64,000 nucleotides of DNA from Tiliqua scincoides (taxonomy: Eukaryota > Chordata > Lepidosauria > Squamata > Scincidae). This document shows positions 1-13,500 of this stretch, in pieces. The position numbers and the translations under genes are program-made. The notes under the pieces were generated by a model that worked only from the letters and a program-made list of their open reading frames with translations, was not told the DNA's origin and did not search any database. Each line of letters opens with the position of its first letter. Position 1 is the first letter of the stretch. The stretch lies in the NCBI RefSeq assembly GCF_035046505.1, contig NC_089822.1, forward strand, positions 115,027,307-115,091,306, in the 5' to 3' direction.

Positions 1-1410
1 GCAGCGTAGAGTGCTGTATACACGCTTAAGAACAATAATGATATGGCAGGATGTCTTGAAGCCAAGGTTGAATGAACACCCTGGTGGGCTCAGTTTTGGA
101 ACAATATGAGGTTGTGCTTAAAAATGAAAGAAATAAAATCAGAGTATTTTTTTCCCTCACTATTAGTCTGGAAGAGAGGAAGAAATTTCAAAAACAGTGA
201 GTGGGACATGTCTTATTAGTTTTGATAGCTATACTGTGTAGCAAATGTACAAGAAACTTTATAGAATAAGGTAAGAAAGGACTTTCCATAGGGTTTCACT
301 TTCCATAGGGTTCAATACATTTATCTGTATAGTGCAGTATAGTCCTTATAGTATAGTGTTAGTGTATATGCAAAACTAACACTGATCTTCACATAAAAAA
401 TCTGTCTTATATACATGATCAATTGCAGATGAATACTAGCCATCAGTAGTAATCCCATAAAAGAAGAGGGGATTTGGAAAGGGCAGCTTGTCATACCGTC
501 AGTGTGAGAAAAGCTGCACTTGTCAAAATTCTCTTCTACCCAAGGGTTAAATGTAAGTGAGCCTAACCTCCTTTGCCTGGAATCACTGTAGCTGTGATGT
601 GGCCTAAAGTATGTTCTGACACCAGTTCTTTCCCTACCAGCAAGATTCTTTTGGTGGCAGCAAAATATCTGGCTTCATTGCCACATCATTCCTGTGGAAC
701 GAACTTTCCTCCGCCTTGTGGCCATAGTCAATCCCTCCACTTTACCCAACAATTTCTCTAGAGGGCACCCTTGACTTTGGATGATGGTGGCAGCTACTTT
801 TATTGCTGCTGGGGTAGATTGCTCACCTGATGCACCAATGACATTCCAGTGTCTATGCGCTATCATTTCTTGTGACTCCCACTGATGCAGCCACCTCTGC
901 TGTGGAGTCAACTGGCATATCTACTTCATAAACTCATAAACTCACTAAACAGCATTTGGCAGACCACTGTTCTTGTCAGCCTCAGCCCTACGCCTACAAT
1001 TTTATAACTCTAAACTAAGACACAGGGTTGTGAGGGTTGTTAGGATTATTGAGATTATAAAAACGTTGAATGTTGAACAACAACATTGTTGTTGTCCTGT
1101 TATTCCTCCAGCTAACTTCCAGAACAGATGTCAGCATTTATTGGGTTAATGAGAAACTTCAAACTACTGAAAACTTGGCAAATCAGGGTCTTCCCTCCCC
1201 CAAGAGGAAGAAAGTCTAGCATCAGGTGACTTGGACCATCATATGACCATACGGTTCCCTAATTAGCTCTGAACATTTTGCAAGACTTTTTCCCCCAGTC
1301 TCCTTAGTTCCCAAAAGTGGGGGGCTGGGATGTAAGATATCCATTTCCCAGAAGTAGTGCATTTGAGTCTCCGTCTTCTCCACACACTGCAGTGATCCCA
1401 TCTCCATCAG
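1..1410. other. Sequence upstream of the RENBP coding start, no gene recognised
   Basis: I find no exon here that I can assign. In the human block HCFC1 lies on this side of RENBP, but no HCFC1 coding segment is visible; this could be HCFC1 3' flank or RENBP 5' UTR/intron. At about 281-330 a 16-17 base unit (ACTTTCCATAGGGTTTC) occurs twice in tandem and matches the interior of the ~930 bp repeat found at 12119 and 27460. The rest is unassigned single-copy-looking sequence. Confidence 0.4.
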
Positions 1411-1423
1411 AGAAGCAACAAGA

Positions 1424-1524
1424 ATGGATTTGCAAGTGCTTCAGTGCTGGCACAAACGGATCTCTCAAGAGCTTGACGTGGTGATGGATTTCTGGCTACG
1501 GCATTCACATGATGAGGAATATGG
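1424..1524 (+). CDS. RENBP: RENBP coding exon 1
   Basis: Encodes residues 1-33 plus two bases of G34. The segment reads LQCW...[11 protein letters not shown]...HSHDEEYG, matching the mammalian LQAW...QELDRVVAFW...HSHDQEHG block. The donor GTGATG begins at 1525. An acceptor-like pyrimidine stretch plus CAG precedes 1411, so this may be the second exon of the transcript. Confidence 0.88.
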
Positions 1525-4500
1525 GTGATGGACTCTTTATTGTTTGTATATTGTATATCCATCTTCCACAGAGCTGAAGGCAGGGTTTCATCCATTTAAT
1601 CCTCACACTGACCCTGTGAGGTAGGCTAGCTGACAGATGGTGCTTAGCCCAAAGTAGTGAGTGTTATGGCTGAGTGGGGATTTGAACATCTTCTAATTTC
1701 ATGTTCTTGGGAGGACGGGCAGTATATCCCCCTGAGATATGGGAAGATACTCCCCCCCCCCCCCACAGCTGCCATAAATCATGATGTAGGAAATTTGCCT
1801 TCCTAAAATTGCCTTCCTAAATCATGATGTAGATGTTTCTTCCCTTCCTTCCACTTTTTAACATGGGGGCACAGTTCCCCAGGAAGTTCTACTGCACAAG
1901 CCTTATTGAAATGGAGGGGAGGCTTGCCAAAGGTTGCATTCTCTTGAGCAGTCCAGTTCCAGTTCATTTCAGTTTGGCTTGCCCAAGAGAATTTTCTGTT
2001 TGGACTATGCTCAGTGGGTCAGATATGTCCCTTTTAGTAGCATGTATAACTGGCAACCTGAGGTAGCTACTTCCCTCAGTCTTGTGATCGAATGCCTGTG
2101 GGTGTATCCATTCAATCCTACTTCCTCTCAAAGCTGGGAGTAGATGCCAAGTCAGCATTTCTGCTGCTGGTCTTTCTGCTTTTTTTAGTCGCTTAGTAGA
2201 TTCTTCCCTCACCCCTTTTCTCCCGAATAAATCTTGGTTCTTACCCCTTGTGGCTTTAACATCTGTATTTTCTTTTTCTCCAGGGGGTTCTTTACTTGTC
2301 TGAGCCAGGATGGGAAAGTTTATGATGATTTGAAATATGTTTGGTTGCAAGGGAGACAGGTAGGAAGGTGCTATGCGTTTCTGAATGGTCTCAGAAGTTG
2401 TGCCATCATCCCCATTGTATGACTGGGCAAATTGGATGCCAGTGGAGCCCTGAATAATGTCATGAAGCTCTTTTAGGCAAGGGTAAATCCTAATTCTAAC
2501 CTGAGTTTACCTTCAACTAGTGTTAGAACCCAACTCCAGTACTGGGACTTCAACCCTGGATTGTGGGAAGTAAAAATAATGTTGCCCTCTGAGCATGTGC
2601 ACAATAATCTTCTCTTTACACTGAGGAACCTTAAACAGCCAGTTCTCTCCCCAAAACTTCTGGGATTAAAGGAAAAGTTTCATGGCAGAGTATGACTTCC
2701 AAGCCAATTGACTGCTCTCCAACACCTGTGGAGATTTTGTCTTCTAAAAACCAGAAAAGATGCGCAAATGCAGGCCAGACCAGGCTAGGCTGTAAGTGAT
2801 GGAGGATGTCTCAGGTGAGAGGAGAGACCCTAATTTGACTCCTCCATATGTCATTCCCCACCACAGGTGTGGATGTACAGTCGGTTGTATCGAAAAGTAC
2901 CACGATTCCGACGCCCTGAGCTTCTTCAGGCAGCCCAAGCAGGTACTGTAACTTCCTGCCCCACCATACCCCATTATATGTAAAAGTGGATGGATGAAGA
3001 GGTGCTGTTTGGTGAGAGGGGGAAAGAAAAGGGGTTGGAGGAAACCTACAAAGTCCTGATGCTTTGGAACGGAAAATGAAAATACTACTTGGTATTTAGG
3101 GCTTTTGGAGCATTCAAAGGATGTGGCCTCTTAATTCAATGATCGTTATAACACTCCTGTGTGATAGCGCAATGTTGTAATAATACTGCGTGAGACTGCA
3201 AGAGAGACAGGTTTTGTCTAAGGATGCCTACTGTATTCATAGCAGAGGTGAGAGTTGAAGCAGGGGCTTCCTAGTTTACAACTCCATCTCTTGGCTGCTA
3301 AGCTGCTTTTGCCCTCTGTGAAGAGGCAAGTGTGGGGACACAGTAAAAAGATGGGGATAGGTATAGAGTGCTCAAGGCCACAAACAGTACAGGGAAACCA
3401 ATGGGGGAGGTAAACTTTTTCCAAATCTATTTCTCCGCCAAGGTGGGGAGTTCCTGCTGCGGCATGCACGAGTGTCCCCAACGTCCCAGAAATGTGCTTT
3501 TGCCCTGACTCGTGATGGGCGCCCAGTGAAAATCCAGCGTACCATCTTCAGTGAGTGCTTCTATGTCCTTGGGCTGGATGAGCTTGGACGGGCAACAGGG
3601 GAGCTCCGTTATCAGGTGAGGCCAGGAGAGTGGAATAGATGTGCCTGATCATCCATCCCCTGAGGGGAAAACTGTCTGCCGAGCCTGTTCTCTCCCACCC
3701 ATCCCTCTTGGCAAGGTCTCTTGGCAAAGCATCTTGTCCCAAAGCCCATGCTACAGTCTTAGTGCACATTGATAAATAACAGTGATGGGTTTGTCCCAGA
3801 GCCGAGAGACTTGTTTGTTACCTCATGGTGCTGCAGTCAGGGTCGACCTTCCTGTCTCCATGGATACCAGGGTTCTATTGATGGAACTAGATACAGAATA
3901 ACCACACTCTATGGCTGCGGTTTTCAAACTCTCCCAGAGTTTGAAACCCGCAGTAAGTCTTTGCGGGGGCAGGGGGGGAGGCAGCAGGGGCAGAGGGAAG
4001 GCAGTGACGCGATCCCCAGGATCGTGTCGCTCAGGGGGCTGCAGGGGGCTGCAGGGACTGGGATGCACTCACCAGTCCCTGCAGCAGCCGTCCCTTTGTG
4101 CAGGGAGCCCTGCGCGAGTGCCTGCAGGGCGTCCCAGGTCAGGGAAAGGGAGAGTGGAGTGATCTGCTCTGCCTCCAGAAGCGGAGTGCAGTCACCCCAC
4201 TCTCCCTTTTTCTGACCTGGGGAGCCCTACAGGTGCTTGCGCAGGGCTCCCCACACACAAGGACGGCTGCTGCAGGGACTGGTGAGTGCACCCCAGTCCC
4301 TGCAGCCCCGTCAGAAGGGAAAGCGGAGCGATCGTGCTCTGCTTCTGGTTTTGCGGAGCGGGGCGCGGTCACTCCGCTTTCACTTTTCCTGACCTGGGGA
4401 GCCCTGCCAAAGGTTGTGCAGGGCTCCCCGCACCCCCTGGAGGCTGCAGGAGGCTTGGGCAAGTGCACCCAAGCCCCTACCGCCCCCCAGTCTCCTGGCT

Positions 4501-7500
4501 GCCCCTGCCCCTTAAGGGGGCAGAGGCCAGGACCCACAGGCTGGGGCGTCGCAACGCCTTGGTCTGAATACCACTGCTCTATGGGAAGGGGCCTGTCAGT
4601 AGGCCAAGCCTGCTTTTGCACAGTGGGGATGCTTGTTCAAAATATTGGGCCTAGCTGTAGGGGCTGGCAACAAAGGTTGGTATTTTGGGGCAGCTCCCCA
4701 GGCTCCCCAGAAGAGCCCACTGCTGATTTTAGAGACCACCTATGTGCCCATTGCCTTTGTGCAGTAGCAGCAGAGCAGTTCTCTTAGGGCCTTTCAAGGA
4801 AGGAGTGGCCCCACAGGGGGCAGCTTGCCCAGGGCCCCTTGAAACCAGCCTGGGCCGGTTGCTGATCTCTCCTAGAGGAAAATAGGTGGAAAGTCCAGGG
4901 CAGTAGAATGCGGTCTTTTTAAGCCACCCCCACCTGTGACTGTGGCACTACGGTGCCTTGACTTTAATTCAACCATTTTGTATCTGGAGAGGAAGGAAGA
5001 TGCAGTTGCCTAGGACCTGCACTTCATAACTCATTCCTAATTTGAAGAATATGTTGGATGGTTGGTTCCTGGGTTGCTGTCAGTCATGCCTCCCCATCCC
5101 AAAACAGAATGGCCTTGAAGCCCTAGCACTGCGGCTTGACCCAAGCTTGTAGAACTAAATTCCTGTCTTATGACTCTTGGAAACAGAGAGTAATTCAGGA
5201 GTGAGAAGCTTAGTGCTGGGGTATAGATACAGTTAGGGTTATCAACCTTCCAGGACTGGCACCCGTATCCTGATGGTTACTGAAAGTAATCCTGGAGATG
5301 TTAATAAGACTTCCTTAACCATGACATTGTCATGTTGGGGAGAAAAAAAATCTCCAGGAATAGATTGGCAACCTAAGCTGCAGAGGCCAACCCTCTCTGT
5401 AACCCAATGTGAGGAAATTGCCATGGGTTAGAATGGAAGAATATAATGGGACTCTTGGGTTTTAATCATGTTTCCGTTGGCAGAGGGAAGCTCTGACAAT
5501 GATGGAGGCCATTGTGCATTGGGTAAGGGAAGATCACTCTGAACTGGGACGTCCAGACTTGACAGGAGCTGTCCCACATGATTCAATGGCTGTTCCCATG
5601 ATGCTCCTCAACCTCGTGGACCAGCTATCAGAAGGAGATGCTGAGACTGCAAACCGATTCAGCGAGCTGGGGAGCTGGTCTGCCCAACGAATAATCATGC
5701 ATGTTCAGGTACTGGAGAGGGAGCTGCCATTGCCCAGTCTTGGTCCCAGATGCTTTGTTTATGCTACATTTGGTCTGAAGCATAACCAAATACCTTTTAT
5801 CTCCTTACAGAGGAATGGCACTGCTGTGTTGGAGAATGTTTCTGAAGATGGCAAGGAACTGCCAGGGTGTATGGGAAGGCAGCAAAATCCTGGTAGGCAG
5901 GCAGTAGTATGCTTAGAGTTTCTTCTATGTGAGAATACATTCAGAATTGTACCACAAATCTACAGCTGTGCAAAGTACGGGTATATACAAGCCCAGTATT
6001 TTGTATATTGCCAAGAAACTTAGTAAAATCCCAGGTACCGTGACATAAGCTCCCTAGGTCTTTGAACCACAGAGTAAAGTTTGAAGATAACCTATTGTGA
6101 ACTCTTAGATGTCAGAGGAGTCCTGAATTAAAAGAGGTAATGTGTAATGAAGAACAGGTGGTAGAATTTTGCATTGTACAGACAGCATATATTTGAATGT
6201 TCCTTTATGTGAAATGCTTCTTGTGTGTAATAAACACAGATACCAGGGCTATGCTCAAACCTTTCTTAGTAGTGTGCTAATTTACTTCATTTACATATTA
6301 TGCACAGTGAAGTGATGGAATTCCAGACTGTCCTACTTCAGGTTGCAAGTGGCTGTGTCATATATTTGAATGGTTGTCCTCAATCTACCTACCGGGTAGA
6401 TGGGACTCGTCAGCCTAGGAAGGCAGCTCATCTAAGAGAAGGAAACTCTGACCTCAAACCTCCACTGCCTTGTGGCTACATCCAGTTCTGGAAAAGGCTT
6501 CAGGAGTCAACCTCGAGGCAAAATCTGGAGCCGGAGTCCCTTAGGCAGTTCATGGCTGAACACAGTCACGTTCTGGCAACTCCTGCGACGCCGCTGGAAC
6601 CAACCGTATTGGCTTCTGCCTTTCCATTGGACCATTCCAGCGACGTGGAGAGGGGGGATTTGCTGCATGGGTAACAGCCTATCCTCCATACCTTCTTTAC
6701 CCAGGCTTCGCGCACTGGAGAGGACACTCCAACTTCGCCATACGGCGTCGGCACAACACGGGAAGCAGCAGTTTATTGTCACTCCCGGATTGGCCTTTTC
6801 AGCCACACTAGACGCTGTGCCAGAACCACCTTTCAGAGCGCGATACCATAGTCTTTCGAGATTGAAGGTTGCCAATACAATGTCCTCAATAGCCACCTGC
6901 AACCTGAAGTAGGACAGTCTGGAATTCTATCACCCTGCATAATGTGTATTTGGATCTTTGCACAGCTTCTTGTCCTTCCCACTGCTCTTTATTGAAACTT
7001 GCCTCCAAAACCCACTTATCCAAAGTCTCTGTACCTTTTTCTTCTTTCACTCCCAGTTTATGTAAATAATAAAACAATTTGAAATCAAATTATCAAATCA
7101 AATTATTTTTAATTTTAATCCGTTTTAAATCAAATTATTCAAAAATCAGAATTTTGGAAGAGGCATAATATGTATATAAGCAAATGTGCGTTGCTCTGAT
7201 CAGAGAATTTTGGTTTTCTTAGGGTAGAACTTGAATCCCAACCCTTGCAGAATAAGCAGCGCACGAAATAAGTTCTTCTGAGTTGGGAGTCAGGTGCAAT
7301 CAAGACCTAAAACTGCTGGGTGATCTTAGTTTCAATCCTTTTTCTCTCAGGTCATGCAATTGAGGCAGGCTGGTTCCTGCTCCGTTATGCTCAGCGCCAG
7401 CTAGACTCTGCCCTCCTATCCCAGGCTGTGGAGAAATTCATGAAGCAGCCATTCTATTCAGGCTGGGACTCTGAACATGGGGGACTCTTTGCCTTCCAGG

Positions 7501-10500
7501 ATGTCAATGGGCTATGCCCCACGCAGGTATGGGCGTTGTGCCCTGACACTTACTCTTATCATGAATTTGATCACACACAATTAGGAAATTTATTTTTTCA
7601 AACTTTCTCATCCTCTTCTTCAGCTAGAATGGAAGATGAAGCTTTGGTGGCCACACACAGAGGCCATTATTGCATTCCTAATGGGCTTTGCTGAGACTCG
7701 AGACCAAGAGCTCCTAAAGCTATTCAACCAGGTGGCTGAATACACTTTTGCCAAGGTAAGAAGACTGGTCTGGAAATATCATGGTTTGAGGTTTAGAGGT
7801 AGATGGGGGGGGGGAGCAAGTTATAATAATAGGGTAGCTAGATGGATTTGTGGAACGCAATAGTGTTGGAATATGTTCCAGACCCAGTCTGAGCATCTCT
7901 TCAACAGTAGGGCTGGGAAGACCACTCTCTGCCCAAATCCTTGGGAAGCCACTGCCTGCTGTTTCATAGGCTCATATGACTTCAAGTTCTCTTTCCAGCC
8001 TTTGGGAAAAATGTCACAAAGTTGCATGGCTGAAACCTGCATGGCTGTAAGTCTGCAGTGCAGAATTTTTCAGTGAAAACAAAGGCTGAAAATCTTGATT
8101 TCCCTTTAAATGTAGTTGGGTTTCTAGCCTTCTTGGTCCTTGTGTTGAGGAGCCTCAAAAATGCATGGGTTGCTGCTGAAGTTGCAGAAAGAATTTGGAG
8201 GTGGAATTTCCAGTGAATATTGGACAAGATTTTGATATCTTGCATGCAACTTTGTCCCTTTCACTCCTCAATTTCCAGCTGTTCAGGGCCCAATCCGACC
8301 CAACTTTCCAGCACTGGTGCAGCCACAATGCAGCCTTGATGTTAGGGAACAAATGTTCCCATACGTTGAGGAGGTCTCCATGACTGCTCCCCCACCACAG
8401 GATGCAGTGCATGCCCCATAGGTGTGGCTGCACTGGCAAATTGGATAGGATTGGGTCCTTAATGTGTCTCTCTGTAGACACTGATCCCTCTACTGCTTTT
8501 CCACAGCCCTCATGCTAATGACACAAAGCACACAAAGGTTAGATTCACAAGTTCTTGGTGGGACTCCGAATAGATACTGAAGAACAACCGAGTTCTGTCG
8601 GTGGAACTTCTTTGGTTCAAAGTTTGGTACTACTAGATCTAAATTATCATGTGGTCAGTTATTCTTTAGTTGGCTTTAAACAGTGAACAACCACTCCATA
8701 ACAAAGGATCATTAATATTATTCATTAACCACAGATATCTGGTACCTCCCAATTTGCTAACTTAGTGAATTAATGTTTCCCCAGCTTGTACATCAGAAAA
8801 GGTTTACTTTTAGAGCCAAACTGCATGTTCTATTAAGCGCATTATTAGAACTCATGGACTGCTTCTTCCTCTATTTTCCTCTCTGTCTCTAAATAAAAGT
8901 TGTGGGGATTCTAATCTGGGTTGGGACTATGGCATTTAGAAACAAAAAAGGAAGCATATCAGTTGAAATGATGTGCTTAACATAATGTATAATTTGCCTT
9001 TAGAATGTGCAGGAGTAAGAATGACCTGTCCCCTGTGTTTCTGTGTGAGTCACTGGTTTGGGTATGCATTCTGATTGGAAGAAGGCAAGCTTCATGTAAG
9101 TGACTCTCGTGGAGACCCAAGCCATCTCCTCCAAGGACAGGTGTTCCACTGTGTCTCTGGGTTGGAAGAGACTAGTTCCTCCAGAAGCATCTTATGCCAA
9201 GGTGTGGCAATATTAGCCACCTTGGTGGAGGCTGCCTGGAAGGATGTAAAGCCTGAGCACTGTATTGCCGACACAGCCTCCTCTGCAGGTATTCCTCCCC
9301 CTCCCCCCCCAGCTTTCAATTGCTGAATTTCTTGCAGCACATCAGTGTTCCTTCATGACACATAATTTGGGAATTGCTGCATTAACACATACAGGATATT
9401 CTGTGAGATGGCAAAGAACAAATTAGCAAGAATAATCTTGAATTTGGAGCTCAGCTTTGGCTCTCAGTAATGTACCTGGGGTAGATTTTTGTAGGAAAAC
9501 TAAATTTCATTGGAACATAACTTCAGATTCTGCATTGGTTGTGTACAAGTGATGATCAGAGTTGCACATTTTAGCACCATCAGAGGGAAAGCAGGTGACA
9601 GAATTTGGCTACCTGAAGAGCCTCTGCTCAGCCACCTACAGTAGTTCTCCTCAAAGCAGTAAGTGGCCTCCATCTCTCAGACTGTGTCACTCGCCACATC
9701 CTGAGCTGGCCCATGTAGGGCCATTTTTGAATGTTGAAGTGCTACAGGAAGTGTAGCAGGCTGTTTTGGGGAGCAACCAAACAGGTTGCTAGATGTAGGT
9801 GCGAGAGCAGAAGCAATGAAAAGTCAGACAGAAATCAAGAGACAGCAGGCATATTGAGGGCTGAGAGTGCAGAGAGAGAGAGAGAGAGACTGTTTTTACA
9901 AGCCTCTGACTGCTCTTTTATTGTACTTTTGCAACATTAATTCAAGTTACATTCTGTTCCTAGATAGTGCCACATTGGAATCACATACAGGGGCTAAGAA
10001 CAATGAGTGCCTTTTTCTAAGTGCTGTATCAGCTATTTTCACATTTCAGCCTGGGAACTAGCACCCCCTTCGGTGTGCCGTTGGGGGGGAAGGTTTGCCT
10101 TGCCATATCACCAAAGCCTCCGTGCTCCTCTGCATAAGCACTAAAACACCACAAGGAAGTAGTTGTGTCTAGGACCCTGGACTCTTTTAAATGGTATGAA
10201 GAAAAGAGCTTGTGTGAATGGTTGTGGCAACTTCTGCTTATGTAGATAATTTAAAAACCTGTGGAAGAATAAACTCCTGCTGTCTGGCTAAGAGAAGTGG
10301 GTTTTCTGGTTGATGAGTTGTTACTTAAGTACTTTGAGTGAGATGTTATCCTTCTTATTCTTAAGTGGTTGACAGTGGTGGGGAATGGCTGAAGAACAGG
10401 TTCTTGTTCCTGCCTGTACTTTGCGCTCCTATTTAAGTCATGTGAATTTATGCTTAATAGAACATGTTGTTTGACCATAAATGTAAACCTTTTCTGGTTT

Positions 10501-13500
10501 ATAAGCTGGAGAAATATAGCTCTATGGCTTGGGTAAATTTGAGGGAAGAGTTACTCTTCTGTGGTGTGCGCCCTGTGAATCCTGAGTGCAGAACAGCAGA
10601 TGATAGGTTATCATTTTGTCTGTGGAAAGTGAGACTGAAACATCCTGCCTTACCCAAGGCCATCCAGTGAGCCTTAGTCTCCTGATTCAAGTTCAGCATT
10701 TTACCTGCTACATCACACTGGCTCTCTGATCCCTCCAGGTTACCAACATGTGGATCATCTTCTGCTGTGATACAACGTTTTTTTTTTAATGCCATATATA
10801 CCAGCTCTTGACTCACCATTCTTGCTTGTTTGCTCTCTTCCTAGTTCAGTGATTCAGAGAGACACGAGTGGTTTGGCTATCTGACCCAAGAAGGAAAAGT
10901 GGCTCTCACAATCAAAGGAGGGCCATTCAAAGGTAAAAGGATAGAGGCAGGGGCTTAGTACTGATGGATGGGGGCACTTGGAAACAGGGCTTAGTGAGTG
11001 AGTGCTTCACCAAGGCCAAGCTCTAGAGCCAGTTTCCTACACCATGGATCAACCCTAGAACACAGCAAGTAATAAAGAATACTTCTGAGCCCTATACAAA
11101 CTGTGTATTCTCCTTACCACTGAATACCACAGTCCATTCCCTGATATTTAGAATTAGAGGGTCCAATCCTATCCAACTTTCTAATGCCATGCAACACAGC
11201 CTCCAGGAAAGAGAACAACAGTGCCTTACCTGGAAGAGGTAAGCCCCCCGTGACAGCCCCCCTACTGCAGGATGCCCCCCTTCCGTGACAGCCCCCCTAC
11301 TGCAGGATGCAGTGTGTGCCCTGTAGGCATGGCTGCATGTGTGCTGGAAAACTGGATAGGATTTGGCCCTAAGATATCTAGGCAAGGGGAAAGAAAAGAG
11401 TAGATAATCTTCATAGAATCATAAAATGCTAGAGTTGTATGGGACTTTGGAGGTCGTCTAATCCCAGCCTCCTGTTCAGTTCAAGCAACTGCTGCATCAT
11501 TCCTGATAGATAGCCATCCAGCCTTGGTTTGAAAACCTACAATGAGGGAGAGCCTACAACTGCATGAAGCAGACTGTTCCAGTGTTCTTCTAGCCTAAAT
11601 CTACTTTCTTTCCCTTTCAACCCACTGAGTCTAGTCCTGCCCTCAGGAACTATCAAAAGCAAGTCTTCATCTCTTTCTGTGTGACAGCCTTTCAGATGTG
11701 TGAAGGTGGCTATCACATCTCTCCTTAGTCTTGGCTTCTCTTTTCTCCTCTCATCTTCAGTAACATTGTGTTGGCCGCAGGTCTGGGGCTCACTTGTTTG
11801 GAATCCATCCCCACAGTCAGCTTGCAGTCCATTCTCGTACTACAGTAGGGCTTGGGGAACAACTACTTCTGCCTTCTAAAATCTAGTTACCTCTCTAGCA
11901 TTCTTGTCTTCCTAGTTTGTTAACAAACTTTGCTTGTTATTTCTTTTTATGAGTATATATCCTGCCTTTCCAATCCAATGAGAGCTCAAAGAGGCTCACA
12001 GCATGGCTTACAATCACACAAGTAAACATAAGAGAAGTTACTACAATACTTAACAGCAAAAAATAGCAATTTTGGAAACTGCCTTATACTTACAGGCAGT
12101 CTAAAACTTACATTTTTTCATGAATGGCAATGTTATCCTAAAAAAAATAAATGCTAAAAGTGGTGTTACATGTTTTTATTGCAAATTTATATTTTAATCA
12201 ATTTTAAATCATTTTTATGAAGTGTAATTGCTGCCATATAGGTGGTAAATATGCATTTTATGCCTGTGGCTGTCAGCAGACATAGCCACAGGAATAACAC
12301 CAACATAAAACACATTACACAAATTTCCCCGAAGAACACAGCTACTTAGTCAACTACTTGAATTACGGTTATAGGAGCCATTTAAGACTTGTATGAACAA
12401 CTAAAAGAGCCTAATGCTACCAAAAACAAACAAAGACATTGCCAAATTAAAACATTGAGAAGATAGCAACTTGAACCTACAGAATTGAACTTAGCATTGA
12501 ATGGCTATGGAAACTAACAGGTTTTAAAGTGCAGGGGGGAAAAAACACAACATAGCAATATTTGCATACTTGCATGTAAATACAACTGTGTAGCCCAGTT
12601 TCACTTTCCATAGGGTTCAATACATTTATCTGCTTGAAGGGAGGGACTTCTTTCTCAAGTGTTTTTGGGGCCTGCGTTCATCGGATCGGGACAGTTCTGG
12701 TGGCACTGCATTCCTCTCAGTCTGCCCTTTCCAATGAACCAAAGCATGGTTGCCTAGTCATGAATAATTGCGCACGGTGGCTCAGTTTCCATAGGGCTCC
12801 ATGCATTTTCCTTGTCAGCTTCTGAGCATGCTCAGAAAAACTCTACAGCCAGTTAAAGCAACAGGGTTTTAAAGGAGTTAAGGGGTTTCGAAACACAGTC
12901 AGAAGCACTTGGGTTGATCCAGAAGCTCCACAGTCACTTTAATAGGTACGTGTTGTTGTTGTTTTGTTAACTGAGCAGGATATCGCATTTTTTCAGCCCA
13001 ACTTTGCATTACAGCAGTGTTGTTTCATTTTTACCATTTTAGATTGCCCTAACTTATACTGAGTCAGATCATTGGTCAGTATTGTCACTGAATCAACAGC
13101 AGCTTTTCAGGGTTCCAGGCAAGGGGCTTTCTCTGCCCTACCTGGAGATGTCAGGGATTGAATGTGGAACCTTCTGTGTATAAAGCAGACACTCTGTCAC
13201 TGATCTATGGTCCTTACTTTAAATACAAAATCACCAGATACAGATCGAAGTACTGTATGCTTTTTCTTCTGAACTATTGTTTATTCATAAGCAAAGATAA
13301 TTGAAACTGTGATGATTAATAACCTAAAACAGTGGTTCTCACTCCTTTAGCACCGGGACCCACTTTTTAGAATGAGAATCTGTCAGGACCCACTGGCAGT
13401 GATGTTATGACTGGAAGTGACATCATCAAGCAAAATATTTTTTAGCAATCCTAGGCTACAATCCTACCCAGGAGTAAGTCCCACTGACTGTCATTGTTAA

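Noticed and set aside
675-911. Minus-strand 78-codon ORF upstream of RENBP
   Set aside because: No recognisable motif and no splice context; kept as unassigned sequence.
3769-4787. ORFs of 148-229 codons
   Set aside because: They fall inside the GC-rich hAT element with exact 8-bp TSD, translate its internal tandem repeats, and lack any domain.
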